From the NCBI RefSeq assembly GCF_025995235.1, contig NZ_BAPT01000050.1, positions 124,001 to 188,000 of the forward strand: 64,000 bases of DNA, written 5' to 3'. Position numbers and translations under genes: made by a program. Under the pieces are notes generated by a model. It saw nothing but the letters and a program-made list of their open reading frames with translations, did no database searches and was not told where the DNA came from. Positions 46,206 to 54,721 of this stretch are shown piece after piece. The DNA comes from Ameyamaea chiangmaiensis. GTDB lineage: Bacteria > Pseudomonadota > Alphaproteobacteria > Acetobacterales > Acetobacteraceae. Within the stretch, counting starts at the first letter, position 1. The number at the start of each line of letters is the position of its first letter.

Positions 46206-46709
46206 TTAGTCGGTGGACAGTTTCCTGAGCACCTCGATCGCCGCGAGCCGTTCGCACGCGCTCAGATTGGCCATCGTCAGTTCCGTGATGCGTTGTGCGT
46301 CGGGGATGACACTGTCGACGAGCGTCATGCCTGCGGTCGAGAGCGAGACCAGGCGCTGGCGGCGATCGTGCTGGTCCGGTGTGATCAGCAGCAGGCCCCG
46401 GCGCTTGAGCCGCAGGACGATGTCGCGCAGCGTCGCGTGGTCGATCGCCGTCCGGCGCGCGATCAGGACCAGCGGGGAATTGGGGTGATCACGCACGGTC
46501 GTCAGGACGGCGAACTGTACCGAGGTCAGCTTGTCGTCGGGAATGGTGTTCTGGAAAATGGCGGTATGACGCTGATACGCCCGGCGTAGCAGATGGCCGA
46601 TCTGTTCGGAAAGGACGTAGTCGTCATGTTCCGGTCCATTATCCGGCTCGGGCACGGGTGGCGTGGTACCAGAACGGGACGAGGCGGCGCGGCGGGGCTT
46701 CTGGGTCAT
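46206..46709 (-). CDS. nicR: MarR-family transcriptional regulator, probable NicR
   Basis: The 167 residues include the MarR core: LTSVQFAVLTTVRDHPNSPL, then RRTAIDHATLRDIVLRLKRR as the recognition region, GLLLITPDQHDRRQRLVSLS as the wing and a C-terminal dimerisation helix. It lies between nicC (same strand) and nicA (divergent), exactly where a local repressor would be. In P. putida NicR is a MarR-type repressor relieved by 6-hydroxynicotinate; the same role is inferred here. Confidence 0.85.
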   Translation of the reverse strand: MTQKPRRAASSRSGTTPPVPEPDNGPEHDDYVLSEQIGHLLRRAYQRHTAIFQNTIPDDKLTSVQFAVLTTVRDHPNSPLVLIARRTAIDHATLRDIVLRLKRRGLLLITPDQHDRRQRLVSLSTAGMTLVDSVIPDAQRITELTMANLSACERLAAIEVLRKLSTD

Positions 46710-46789
46710 CTCCCGACGTTACACCGAAGCCATCGCCGACTGAAAGAGACCGAAACAGGTCTTGTTTTGGGGTGGGTCGTACGCTTAAC

Positions 46790-46806
46790 ATGTCGTGTAT
46801 ACGTTA
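46790..46806. promoter_or_regulatory. Candidate NicR operator in the nicR-nicA intergenic region
   Basis: ATGTCGTGTATACGTTA matches 15 of 17 bases with a site just after nicD (upstream of the TonB-dependent receptor). It lies 66 bases before the nicA start and 81 bases before nicR, so it could control both divergent genes. A weak promoter, TTGTTT (46762) with TTAACA (46785), abuts it. Confidence 0.55.
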
Positions 46807-46871
46807 CAATAAAGTGCGACCCCTGCTGGCGGGCGCCGCGCATGCGTAACATTGTTAAAACGGAATGACCC

Positions 46872-47345
46872 GTGGTCGAACTGAATGTCAACGGTCTGTG
46901 CCATCGCCTCGATGTGCCGGATGATGTGCCGCTGTTGTATGTGTTGCGCAACGACCTCGCGTTGAACGGTCCGAAATATGGATGTGGGTTGGGCGAATGT
47001 GGGGCGTGTTCGGTGCTGGTCGACGGGCGCGCGGCGCGGGCATGCTCCGTCTCCTGCGGCGCCGTCAGCGGACGGCGGATCGTGACACTGGAGGGGCTGG
47101 CGACCGCTGACGGGCTGGATCCTGTGCAGGATGCCTTCATCGCGGAGCAGGGAGCCCAGTGTGGCTATTGCCTTAACGGGATGATCGTCACCATCCGGGC
47201 GCTTCTGAATGAGAACCCCGCGCCAGACGAAGCGGCCATCCGCGAGGCCCTGCGCTATACATTGTGTCGCTGCGGTACGCATGTGGAGATCCTGCGCGCC
47301 GCCCGGCGCGCGTGCGGGCTGGATCCCGCCGGCGTGACCCGATGA
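46872..47345 (+). CDS. nicA: Nicotinate dehydrogenase 2Fe-2S subunit NicA
   Basis: This small iron-sulfur subunit of nicotinate dehydrogenase has 157 residues with two [2Fe-2S] sites. The plant-type cluster has YGCGLGECGACSVLVDG plus a later cysteine in ARACSV; the second cluster is in QCGYCLNGMIVT and CRCGTH. The GTG start at 46872 has GGA 8 bases upstream. Its TGA overlaps the nicB ATG. It passes electrons from the molybdenum centre of NicB to that protein's hemes. Confidence 0.93.
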   Translation: MVELNVNGLCHRLDVPDDVPLLYVLRNDLALNGPKYGCGLGECGACSVLVDGRAARACSVSCGAVSGRRIVTLEGLATADGLDPVQDAFIAEQGAQCGYCLNGMIVTIRALLNENPAPDEAAIREALRYTLCRCGTHVEILRAARRACGLDPAGVTR

Positions 47346-50300
47346 GCGGCGATGGCGTCCTGTCGCGTCACGAGGGGGCGGGGGGCTATGTGGCCGTCAC
47401 CCGCGCGCCCGAGCAACCGCACGGCATGGGCGCCGTCAAGCGCGATCTGAGCAATGTGCCCGATGACGTGTTCGTCGTGGTGCGGGCGGACGAAGGCGTC
47501 GTGGGGTATTGCGGGCATGTCGATCTAGGGACGGGCATCGCGACCGCGCTGGCACAGATCGTGGCCGAGGAAATGGACGTACCGTTTTCCTGGGTCCGCA
47601 TGGAGTTGGGTCACACCGGCACGACGCCCAACCAGGGGGCGACGATCGCGAGCGAGACCATCCAGGTCTCGGCCATTCCCTTGCGCAAGGCCGCCGCCCA
47701 GGCGCGGGAGATCCTGACGGGACTGGCCGCAGCCCGGTCCGGGCTGGCGCGTGAGAACGTGCACATGCGCGACGGCGTACTGTGTCGGGGCGATGGCACG
47801 AGTCTGATCAGCATCGCGGATCTGCTGGAAGGTGTGCGGCATATCACGCGCTTTGACGACGACGTGGCGCTCAAGCCCCGTTCGGCGTACCGCATCGTCG
47901 GCCATGAGGTGCCGCGGGTGGATATTCCCGACAAGGCGACCGGCCGGGCTGTCTATGTGCATGACGTGCGCGTGGCGGGGATGCTGCACGGACGGGTGGT
48001 GCGGCCGCCCTATCATGGCGTGGAGCATGGGTACCAGGTCGGGCGGAGCCTGATCGCGGTCGACCGGGGTTCGATCGCGCATCTTCGCGGCGTCGTCGAC
48101 ATCGTGACGATCGGCGACTTCGTCGGCGTGGTGGCCGAGCGCGAGGAGCAGGCCATCGCGGCGGCGGAGGCGCTGGTCGTGCGGTGGCGCCCGGTGGCGG
48201 TGCCGGACCTGACCGACATCGCGAAGGCCCTGCGCGACAATCCGGCCACACCGCGTCGACTGCTGGAGCGTGGCGATGTGGACGCGACGCTGGAGACCGC
48301 CGCGCGGCGCCTCGACGCGTCCTATCTCTGGCCCTACCAGATGCATGGGTCGATCGGCCCGTCCTGTGCGGTGGCGGACTGGCGGGACGGCAGTCCGGTC
48401 GTCTGGTCCGGCACGCAGAACCCGCACATGCTGCGCGGCGATCTGGCCACGCTGATGGCGCTGCCGGAAGGCCGGATCGAGATCGTGCGTCACGAGGCCT
48501 CGGGGTGTTACGGGCGCAATTGCGCCGACGATGTGTGCGGCGACGCGCTGCTGCTGTCGCGGGCTGTCGGCCGTCCGGTGCGTGTGCAGCTGTCGCGCGC
48601 GCAGGAGCATGTCTGGGAGCCGAAGGGTGCCGCCCAGTTGATGGAGGTCAGCGGCGGGCTCGACGCGGCGGGGCGTCCGGTCGCCTATGCGTTCCAGACA
48701 CGGTACCCCTCCAACGTGTCCCCGCTGCTGGCGCTGGTGCTGACGCGACAGGTCGATGCCGATCAGCCCGCGGTCACGCAGATGGGCGACCGGACCTGCA
48801 TTCCGCCTTATGCCTACGACAATGCGCGTGTGGTCGTGCACGACATGCCGCCGATCGCGCGGGCGTCGTGGCTGCGGGGCGTGTCCGCGATGCCCAACAG
48901 CTTTGCGCACGACAGCTATATCGACGAACTGGCCGCCATTGCGGGGGCAGACCCGCTGGCCTACCGGCTGAGTCTGCTGACCGACGTGCGCGCCCGCGAG
49001 ATGTTGCGGGCGCTGGCCGACCGGGCCGGATGGGTGACGCGCCACGGAGCGCGTCGTCCGATCGACCGTTCGGCGCGTGTGCTGACGGGGCGTGGTGTCG
49101 GCTACGCGGTCTATGTCCATGGTGCCTTTCCCGGCGTGGCCGCCGCCTGGGCGGCCTGGATCGCGGACGTGGCGGTCGATCGCCTGACCGGCGCGGTGCG
49201 GGTGCTGCGTGTCCATGTCGCGCAGGATGCCGGCATGATGGTCAATCCGGCCGGGGTGCGGCACCAGGTCCACGGCAACGTCGTGCAGTCCCTCAGCCGT
49301 GTGCTGAAGGAGGAGGTGACGTTCGATGCGACGGGCGTGACCAGCCGGGACTGGGGCACCTATCCGATCCTCACCTTTCCCGAACTGCCCGAGATCGACG
49401 TGCTGTTCATGGAGCGGCCGGACGATCCGCCGCTGGGCGTGGGCGAATCCGCGTCCGTGCCCAGTGCGCCGGCGATCGCCAATGCCGTGTTCGACGCAAC
49501 CGGCGTGCGGTTTCGCGAACTGCCGCTGACGCCCGCCCGGGTCAAGCCGGCGTTGGATCGTGCCCTCGGCGTCTATGTTGAGCCGGAGCCGGAGCCGGAG
49601 CCGGAGCCGCTGCCCCTGCCGCTTGCGCGCGCGGCGATGCCCGGGCAGGCGCGGCCCGGCGGCCGTCGCGGCCTGCGCGATCTGCTGAATGTCGGCATGC
49701 TGGCCGCCGCGGTGCTGCAGACCGCCTCGACCGCGTTGCCGGTACGGCGGCCGATCGCCCCCATTCCACGTCCCGATGCCGCATCCTTCGCGCCGGCCGA
49801 GATCGCCCGTGGACGGATACTGGCGGCGGCCGGGGACTGCGCCGTCTGCCACACCGCGCCCGGCGAGGTTGCCAATACCGGCGGCCGGGCGCTGGACACG
49901 CCGTTCGGCCAGATCATCACCACGAACCTGACACCCGATGTCGAAACGGGGATCGGTGGCTGGTCCTACGCGGCGTTCGCGCGCGCGATGCGCGAGGGGA
50001 TCAGCCGCGACGGCCGGCATCTGTATCCAGCCTTTCCCTATACGTCCTTCGCCCGCGTGTCGGACGCCGATCTTCGGGCACTGTACGCCTATCTGATGGT
50101 GCAGCCGGCCGTCGCGCGGGCGGTGCCGGCGACGAAGCTGGCCTTTCCCTATAACCTGCGTCCGACCATGGCGGCGTGGAACACGCTGTTCCACGATCCG
50201 ACCCCGTACCGCGCCGATCCGTCGCGCTCGGACGAATGGAATCGCGGCGCGTATCTGGTTGACGGGCTGGGCCATTGTTCCGCATGCCACACGCCGCGCA

Positions 50301-50971
50301 ATATTCTGGGGGCGGAGAAAAGCGGGTCCGCCTATCTGGCCGGGGGTGAAGCCGATGGCTGGATCGCGCCGCCGCTGGGCCTGATGTCCCGAGCACCGGT
50401 GCCGTGGAGCGTGGAGGCGATGGTGCGCTATCTTCGCCATGGCCATGACGACGCGCATGGCCCCGCGCTGGGCCCGATGGCGCCGGTGATCGAGGAGATG
50501 CACGCGCTGCCCGACGCCGACGTGCGGGCGATCGCCGTCTATCTCACCGAAGATGCGTCCCGTGCGGCCGGGCCGGCCCCCGATGCCGCAGCCGTCAGCG
50601 CCTCGGCCCTGGCGCGTCGGGCCGAGGCCGCCCTGCGCGAGCCCGCCGGAGCGCGCATTTTCGCGGGAAGCTGCGCGTCCTGTCATGAGGGCGCGGCGCG
50701 GCATATGGACGGCAACCGGCCTGACCTGGCCCTGAACAGCAATGTGCAGGACGCGCGGCCCGACAACGTGATCCACGCGATCCTGAATGGCGCGGGCTAT
50801 GCCGGCGAGCGCGGACGTGGCGAAATGCCGGGCTTCCGGGGCGTTCTGGACGACGAACAGATCGCGTCGCTGCTGCGGTATCTGCGCGTGGTCAACGCGC
50901 CGGGGCGTCCGGCGTGGGACGGCCTGACCGAGCGTATCGGGACGCTGCGCGCCGAGCATGGAGGGCGGTGA
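47342..50971 (+). CDS. nicB: Nicotinate dehydrogenase subunit NicB: molybdopterin plus tri-heme cytochrome c fusion
   Basis: This large subunit hydroxylates nicotinate at C6. The 1209 residues comprise an aldehyde-oxidase-type molybdopterin domain (residues about 1-745; GHVDLGTGIATALAQIVAEE, ELGHTGTTPNQGATIAS, GVGESASVPSAPAIANA). A Glu-Pro linker and hydrophobic segment follow (LNVGMLAAAVLQTASTALP). Then come three cytochrome c domains with heme motifs CAVCH (Cys833), CSACH (Cys979) and CASCH (Cys1111). Electrons would thus leave to the respiratory chain rather than NAD. The same layout is known for P. putida NicB. The hydrophobic segment could anchor the cytochrome part in the inner membrane. 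Molybdopterin assembly genes are not in the window. Confidence 0.93.
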   Translation: MSGDGVLSRHEGAGGYVAVTRAPEQPHGMGAVKRDLSNVPDDVFVVVRADEGVVGYCGHVDLGTGIATALAQIVAEEMDVPFSWVRMELGHTGTTPNQGATIASETIQVSAIPLRKAAAQAREILTGLAAARSGLARENVHMRDGVLCRGDGTSLISIADLLEGVRHITRFDDDVALKPRSAYRIVGHEVPRVDIPDKATGRAVYVHDVRVAGMLHGRVVRPPYHGVEHGYQVGRSLIAVDRGSIAHLRGVVDIVTIGDFVGVVAEREEQAIAAAEALVVRWRPVAVPDLTDIAKALRDNPATPRRLLERGDVDATLETAARRLDASYLWPYQMHGSIGPSCAVADWRDGSPVVWSGTQNPHMLRGDLATLMALPEGRIEIVRHEASGCYGRNCADDVCGDALLLSRAVGRPVRVQLSRAQEHVWEPKGAAQLMEVSGGLDAAGRPVAYAFQTRYPSNVSPLLALVLTRQVDADQPAVTQMGDRTCIPPYAYDNARVVVHDMPPIARASWLRGVSAMPNSFAHDSYIDELAAIAGADPLAYRLSLLTDVRAREMLRALADRAGWVTRHGARRPIDRSARVLTGRGVGYAVYVHGAFPGVAAAWAAWIADVAVDRLTGAVRVLRVHVAQDAGMMVNPAGVRHQVHGNVVQSLSRVLKEEVTFDATGVTSRDWGTYPILTFPELPEIDVLFMERPDDPPLGVGESASVPSAPAIANAVFDATGVRFRELPLTPARVKPALDRALGVYVEPEPEPEPEPLPLPLARAAMPGQARPGGRRGLRDLLNVGMLAAAVLQTASTALPVRRPIAPIPRPDAASFAPAEIARGRILAAAGDCAVCHTAPGEVANTGGRALDTPFGQIITTNLTPDVETGIGGWSYAAFARAMREGISRDGRHLYPAFPYTSFARVSDADLRALYAYLMVQPAVARAVPATKLAFPYNLRPTMAAWNTLFHDPTPYRADPSRSDEWNRGAYLVDGLGHCSACHTPRNILGAEKSGSAYLAGGEADGWIAPPLGLMSRAPVPWSVEAMVRYLRHGHDDAHGPALGPMAPVIEEMHALPDADVRAIAVYLTEDASRAAGPAPDAAAVSASALARRAEAALREPAGARIFAGSCASCHEGAARHMDGNRPDLALNSNVQDARPDNVIHAILNGAGYAGERGRGEMPGFRGVLDDEQIASLLRYLRVVNAPGRPAWDGLTERIGTLRAEHGGR
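49580..49609 (+). repeat. In-frame hexanucleotide repeat (GAGCCG)5 in nicB
   Basis: Five exact GAGCCG copies encode a Glu-Pro repeat at the hinge between the molybdopterin and cytochrome domains. Because the unit is 6 bases, copy-number change would lengthen or shorten the linker without breaking the frame. Confidence 0.8.
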
Positions 50972-50972
50972 C

Positions 50973-52268
50973 ATGGGCCGATGGTTTCCAGTCTGGCGAC
51001 GGGCCGACGGTCATGGTGCGGTCGCGGTGGACGAACATCCCGGCGGCTGGCAGAGTCTGGCCATGGGTGGTCAGCACCTGATGGCCATGACCGGCTCCAA
51101 TGTCATCGGGCCGTTGCTGATGGGGTTCGATCCCAATGTCGCCCTGCTGTGTTCGGGGCTGGGGACGCTGCTGTTCTTCGTCGTGACCGCAGGGCGCGTG
51201 CCCAGCTATCTGGGGTCGAGCTTTTCCTTCATCACGCTGGCCGTGGCTCTGACGGGCTACTCGGGGCACGGGCCCAATCCCGATATCGGGCTGGCCTGCG
51301 GCGGCATCTTCGCCGCCGGCGTGCTGTATGCGTTGATCGGCCTGGTCGTTATCGTCACGGGTGCGGGCTGGATCGAGCGGCTGATGCCGCCGGCCGTGAC
51401 GGGCGCGATCGGGGCGGCGATCGGGCTGAACCTTGCGCCCGTGGCCACGCGTGGGCTGGGGCATGGCGACATGGGAACGGTCTGCGGCCTGTTTGCGCTG
51501 CTGTGCATGGCGGGGTTCGCCATCCATCGCAGCGTGGTGGTGCGGCGCCTGTCGATCCTGCTGGCGCTGGTGCTGTCCAGTGCCCTCTACGTCGTGATTG
51601 CGAATGGACTTGCGCTGGCCCCTGCGGTCGATTTTGCCGCCATAGGGCAGGCGCCGCTGCTGGGGCTGCCGCATTTCGCCACCCCCCGGTTCGCGCCCGG
51701 CGCGATGATATTCATGGCGCCCGTGGCCATCGTGCTGGTGGCGGAAAATCTCGGCCATCTGAAGGCGATCGGCGCCATGGCGGGGGCGCCGCTGGACCGT
51801 CTGGCCGGGCGCGCCTTCCTGGGCGACGGACTGGCCACGATGCTGGCGGCGTCCCTGGGCGGCACGGGGGTGACGACCTATGTCGAGAATCTGGGCGTCA
51901 TGGCCGTCTCGCGCGTCTATTCCACGCTGGTGTTTGCCGTGGCGGGCGGCCTTGCGGTTCTGCTGAGCTTCTCTCCGCTGTTCGGGGCGCTTCTGGCGGC
52001 CATCCCGGCCCCGGTGGTGGGCGGTCTGGCGCTCGGCCTGTTCGGGCTGATCGCGGCGACGATGGTCCGGGTCTGGATCGAGAGCCGCGTCGATTTTTCC
52101 ACGCCCGCCACCTTGTTCCCGGTGGGTGTCGCACTGGTCGCCGGGGCGGGCGATTTCACCGTGCAGATCGGCGGCATCACGCTGGGCGGCATCGTCACCG
52201 CCAGTCTTGCCGCCATTATCCTCAACCGTATTCTGGCGCCGCGTGCCGCCAGGGAGACCACCCGATGA
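50973..52268 (+). CDS. NCS2-family nucleobase/xanthine-type permease
   Basis: This 431-residue transporter starts at the ATG one base after the nicB stop. About 12-14 membrane segments are visible, with MGGQHLMAMTGSNVIGPLLM at the N-terminus and AENLGHLKAIGAMAG plus GGTGVTTYVENLG in the core, the NCS2 substrate-binding region. NCS2 proteins usually move uracil or xanthine. In the middle of the nic operon it may take up nicotinate, 6-hydroxynicotinate or a related ring. It overlaps nicX by 4 bases. Confidence 0.82.
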   Translation: MGRWFPVWRRADGHGAVAVDEHPGGWQSLAMGGQHLMAMTGSNVIGPLLMGFDPNVALLCSGLGTLLFFVVTAGRVPSYLGSSFSFITLAVALTGYSGHGPNPDIGLACGGIFAAGVLYALIGLVVIVTGAGWIERLMPPAVTGAIGAAIGLNLAPVATRGLGHGDMGTVCGLFALLCMAGFAIHRSVVVRRLSILLALVLSSALYVVIANGLALAPAVDFAAIGQAPLLGLPHFATPRFAPGAMIFMAPVAIVLVAENLGHLKAIGAMAGAPLDRLAGRAFLGDGLATMLAASLGGTGVTTYVENLGVMAVSRVYSTLVFAVAGGLAVLLSFSPLFGALLAAIPAPVVGGLALGLFGLIAATMVRVWIESRVDFSTPATLFPVGVALVAGAGDFTVQIGGITLGGIVTASLAAIILNRILAPRAARETTR

Positions 52269-53299
52269 GCGTGAGTGATTACGAACTGGTCCAGTCGTGG
52301 AGCCAGGTGCTGGACCTGTGCAAGCTTGCGGCCGGACAGACGGTCACGCTGCTGACGTCGGCCGACACCAACGCACAGACCCTGCGCTGCGCCATCCTGG
52401 CGGTGCGTCAGAAGGGGGCGATCGCCAACCGGCTCGACCTGCAACCGGTCAATGGCGGTGTGTCTCTGTCACGCGATCCGCTGGCCTATGTGGGCACGAC
52501 GCCGCTGACCGGTAATCGCGCGGCCGTCGAGATGCTCAAGGCGAGCGATCTGGTGCTCGATCTGATGACGCTGCTGTTTTCGGCGGAACAGCACGAGATC
52601 CTGGCTGCGGGCGGCCGTATCCTGCTGGCGGTGGAGCCGCCGGAGATTCTAGTGCGCATGACGCCGACGATGGAGGACCGGACACGCGTCCTGGCCGCCT
52701 CGGCCAGATTGCAAGCGGCGAAGACGATGCACGTTACCTCGGCCGCGGGCACAGACGCGACCTTCGCGCTGGGGGATTACCCGATGCTGGAGGAGTACGG
52801 TTTCGTCGACGCGCCGGGGCGCTGGGACCACTGGCCGAGCGGCTTTCTGGCGACATGGTCGAACGAGGGGTCGGCCGAGGGTACGATCGTGCTGGCACCG
52901 GGCGACATCCTGCTGCCGCAGAAATCCTATGTCACCGCACCGATCACCCTGCGTCTGGCGGGCGGGTATGTCCGCGCGATCGAGGGCGGCTACGAGGCCG
53001 GACATCTGCGCGACTACATGCAAAGCTTCGGCGATCCGGAGGTCTATGCCGTCTCGCATATCGGCTGGGGCCTGCAGCGGCGCGCGCACTGGTCGGTGAT
53101 GGGATTCTACGACCGCGAGGCGACGATCGGCATGGACCCGCGTGCCTGTGCCGGCAATTTCCTGTGGTCCACGGGACCGAACAACGAGGCCGGCGGCACG
53201 CGCGACGCGGCCTGCCACATCGATATCCCGATGCGTGGCTGCACGGTGCGGCTGGACGGCGAGGCCGTGGTGACCGACGGCACTCTGGTGGAGGAGTAA
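52265..53299 (+). CDS. nicX: 2,5-dihydroxypyridine 5,6-dioxygenase NicX
   Basis: This Fe(II) extradiol-type dioxygenase opens 2,5-dihydroxypyridine to N-formylmaleamate. The 344 residues have the leucine-aminopeptidase-like fold of this family. The proposed iron ligands are visible: His265 in AVSHIGWG, and His318 and Asp320 in ACHIDIPMRG. These numbers agree with those I recall for the P. putida enzyme, which supports the start at 52265. That start overlaps the permease stop. Confidence 0.92.
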   Translation: MSVSDYELVQSWSQVLDLCKLAAGQTVTLLTSADTNAQTLRCAILAVRQKGAIANRLDLQPVNGGVSLSRDPLAYVGTTPLTGNRAAVEMLKASDLVLDLMTLLFSAEQHEILAAGGRILLAVEPPEILVRMTPTMEDRTRVLAASARLQAAKTMHVTSAAGTDATFALGDYPMLEEYGFVDAPGRWDHWPSGFLATWSNEGSAEGTIVLAPGDILLPQKSYVTAPITLRLAGGYVRAIEGGYEAGHLRDYMQSFGDPEVYAVSHIGWGLQRRAHWSVMGFYDREATIGMDPRACAGNFLWSTGPNNEAGGTRDAACHIDIPMRGCTVRLDGEAVVTDGTLVEE

Positions 53300-53303
53300 G
53301 GCG

Positions 53304-53939
53304 ATGGACACGGACCTGCAACGTGACGAGGCGCGCTACAAGGCGCAGGGGTTTGGCAACGAGATGGGGATCGTCGGAAAGGTCGGCCTGCTGCTTGTCG
53401 ATTTCGTCAACGGTTTTGCCGATCCGCAGGCGTTTGGCGGCGGCAATATTCCCCAGGCCATCGCGCGCTCGACGACATTGCTGGCCCACGCGCGCCGTCT
53501 GGGCTGGGCGGTCGCCCATACACGCATCGTGTTTGCCGATGATGGCGCCGACGCGAACATCTTCTCGCTGAAGGTGCCGACCATGCTGGGCCTGACCGAA
53601 CATAACCCGGCGTCGGCCATCGTGGCGGAACTGGCGCCCGAGCCGGGGGAGTATGTCGTGCGCAAGACGGTGCCGTCGGCATTCTCCGGCACGCCGCTGG
53701 CGGCATGGTTCGTCACCCACGGGGTGCAGACCGTTGTGGTCGCGGGCTGCGTCACCTCGGGCTGTGTGCGCGCCAGTGTGCTGGACGCGATGCAGGCCGG
53801 CTTCCGCCCGGTTGTGGTGTCGGATTGCGTGGGCGACCGCGCGATCGGCCCGCATGAGGCCAACCTGTTCGATATGGCGCAGAAATGCGGCGACGTCCTG
53901 GATCTGGATACGCTGCTGTCGCGCCTGCCCAATCACTGA
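53304..53939 (+). CDS. nicF: Maleamate amidohydrolase NicF
   Basis: This isochorismatase-fold amidase hydrolyses maleamate to maleate and ammonia. The 211 residues carry the triad Asp33 (LLLVDFVNGF), Lys121 (VVRKTVPSAF) and Cys154 (VTSGCVRASVLDAMQ). The adjacent nicX and nicE fix the function. It begins 4 bases after nicX. Confidence 0.92.
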   Translation: MDTDLQRDEARYKAQGFGNEMGIVGKVGLLLVDFVNGFADPQAFGGGNIPQAIARSTTLLAHARRLGWAVAHTRIVFADDGADANIFSLKVPTMLGLTEHNPASAIVAELAPEPGEYVVRKTVPSAFSGTPLAAWFVTHGVQTVVVAGCVTSGCVRASVLDAMQAGFRPVVVSDCVGDRAIGPHEANLFDMAQKCGDVLDLDTLLSRLPNH

Positions 53940-53954
53940 GTCGGAGTGCCCAGA

Positions 53955-54710
53955 GTGACCAAGACCCTTTACCGCATCGGCCAGATCGTCCCCAGCTCCA
54001 ATGTGACGATGGAAACCGAAATTCCCGCGATGCTGGCCGCGCGCCAGCTTGTGCGGCCCGAGCGTTTTCTGTTTCATTCCAGTCGCATGCGCATGAAGAC
54101 GGTTAGTAAGGACGAACTGGCGGCCATGGACGCGGAATCCGACCGGTGCGCGCTGGAACTGAGCGATGCGCGGGTGGACGTGATGGGCTATGCCTGTCTG
54201 GTGGCGATCATGGCGATGGGCCTTGGGTATCACCGGCGTTCCGAAGCCCGCCTTCATGAGCGCACGGCCGGGAACGGCGCCCCGACACCGATCGTGACCA
54301 GCGCGGGCGCGCTGGTGGATGGTCTGAAGGTGATGGGCGCGCGAAAGATCGTGATCGTGGCGCCTTACATGAAGCCGCTGACGAAACTCGTCGTCGACTA
54401 CATTGCCTCCGAAGGGTATGAGGTCATCGATCACGTTGCGCTGGAGATTTCGGACAATCTGAATGTCGCGGCCCATGACCCGGAACGGCTTCCGGGCATC
54501 GTGCAAGGTCTTAACTACAAGGATGCGGACGTCATTGTTCTGTCGGCATGCGTGCAGATGCCGTCGTTGCCGGTCGTGGCCAAGGTTGAGGCACTGACCG
54601 GAAAACCGGTCCTGACCGCCGCCGTCGCCACGACCTATGCCATGCTGCGCGCCCTGGGACTGGAGGCCGTGGCCCCCGGTGCCGGTGCCCTTCTGTCCGG
54701 CGCCTATTGA
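53955..54710 (+). CDS. nicE: Maleate cis-trans isomerase NicE
   Basis: NicE isomerises maleate to fumarate, which enters the citric acid cycle. The 251-residue Asp/Glu-racemase-fold enzyme has two active-site cysteines, Cys81 (MGYACLVAIMAMG) and Cys199 (LSACVQMPS). The N-terminus is RIGQIVPSSNVTMETEIPA. GTG 53955 is preferred over GTG 53946 because GGAG lies 8 bases upstream of it. Confidence 0.92.
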   Translation: MTKTLYRIGQIVPSSNVTMETEIPAMLAARQLVRPERFLFHSSRMRMKTVSKDELAAMDAESDRCALELSDARVDVMGYACLVAIMAMGLGYHRRSEARLHERTAGNGAPTPIVTSAGALVDGLKVMGARKIVIVAPYMKPLTKLVVDYIASEGYEVIDHVALEISDNLNVAAHDPERLPGIVQGLNYKDADVIVLSACVQMPSLPVVAKVEALTGKPVLTAAVATTYAMLRALGLEAVAPGAGALLSGAY

Positions 54711-54721
54711 GGAGAGACATC

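Noticed and set aside
47525..50974. A very long open frame antisense to nicB
   Set aside because: It covers nicB in full on the other strand, its product is Arg/His/Gly-rich without motifs, and it is explained by the high GC content.
50981..52264. Possible N-terminal extension of nicX through the permease gene
   Set aside because: The frame is open upstream, but that region encodes the NCS2 permease in another frame; the ATG at 52265 gives ligand residues at the expected numbers.
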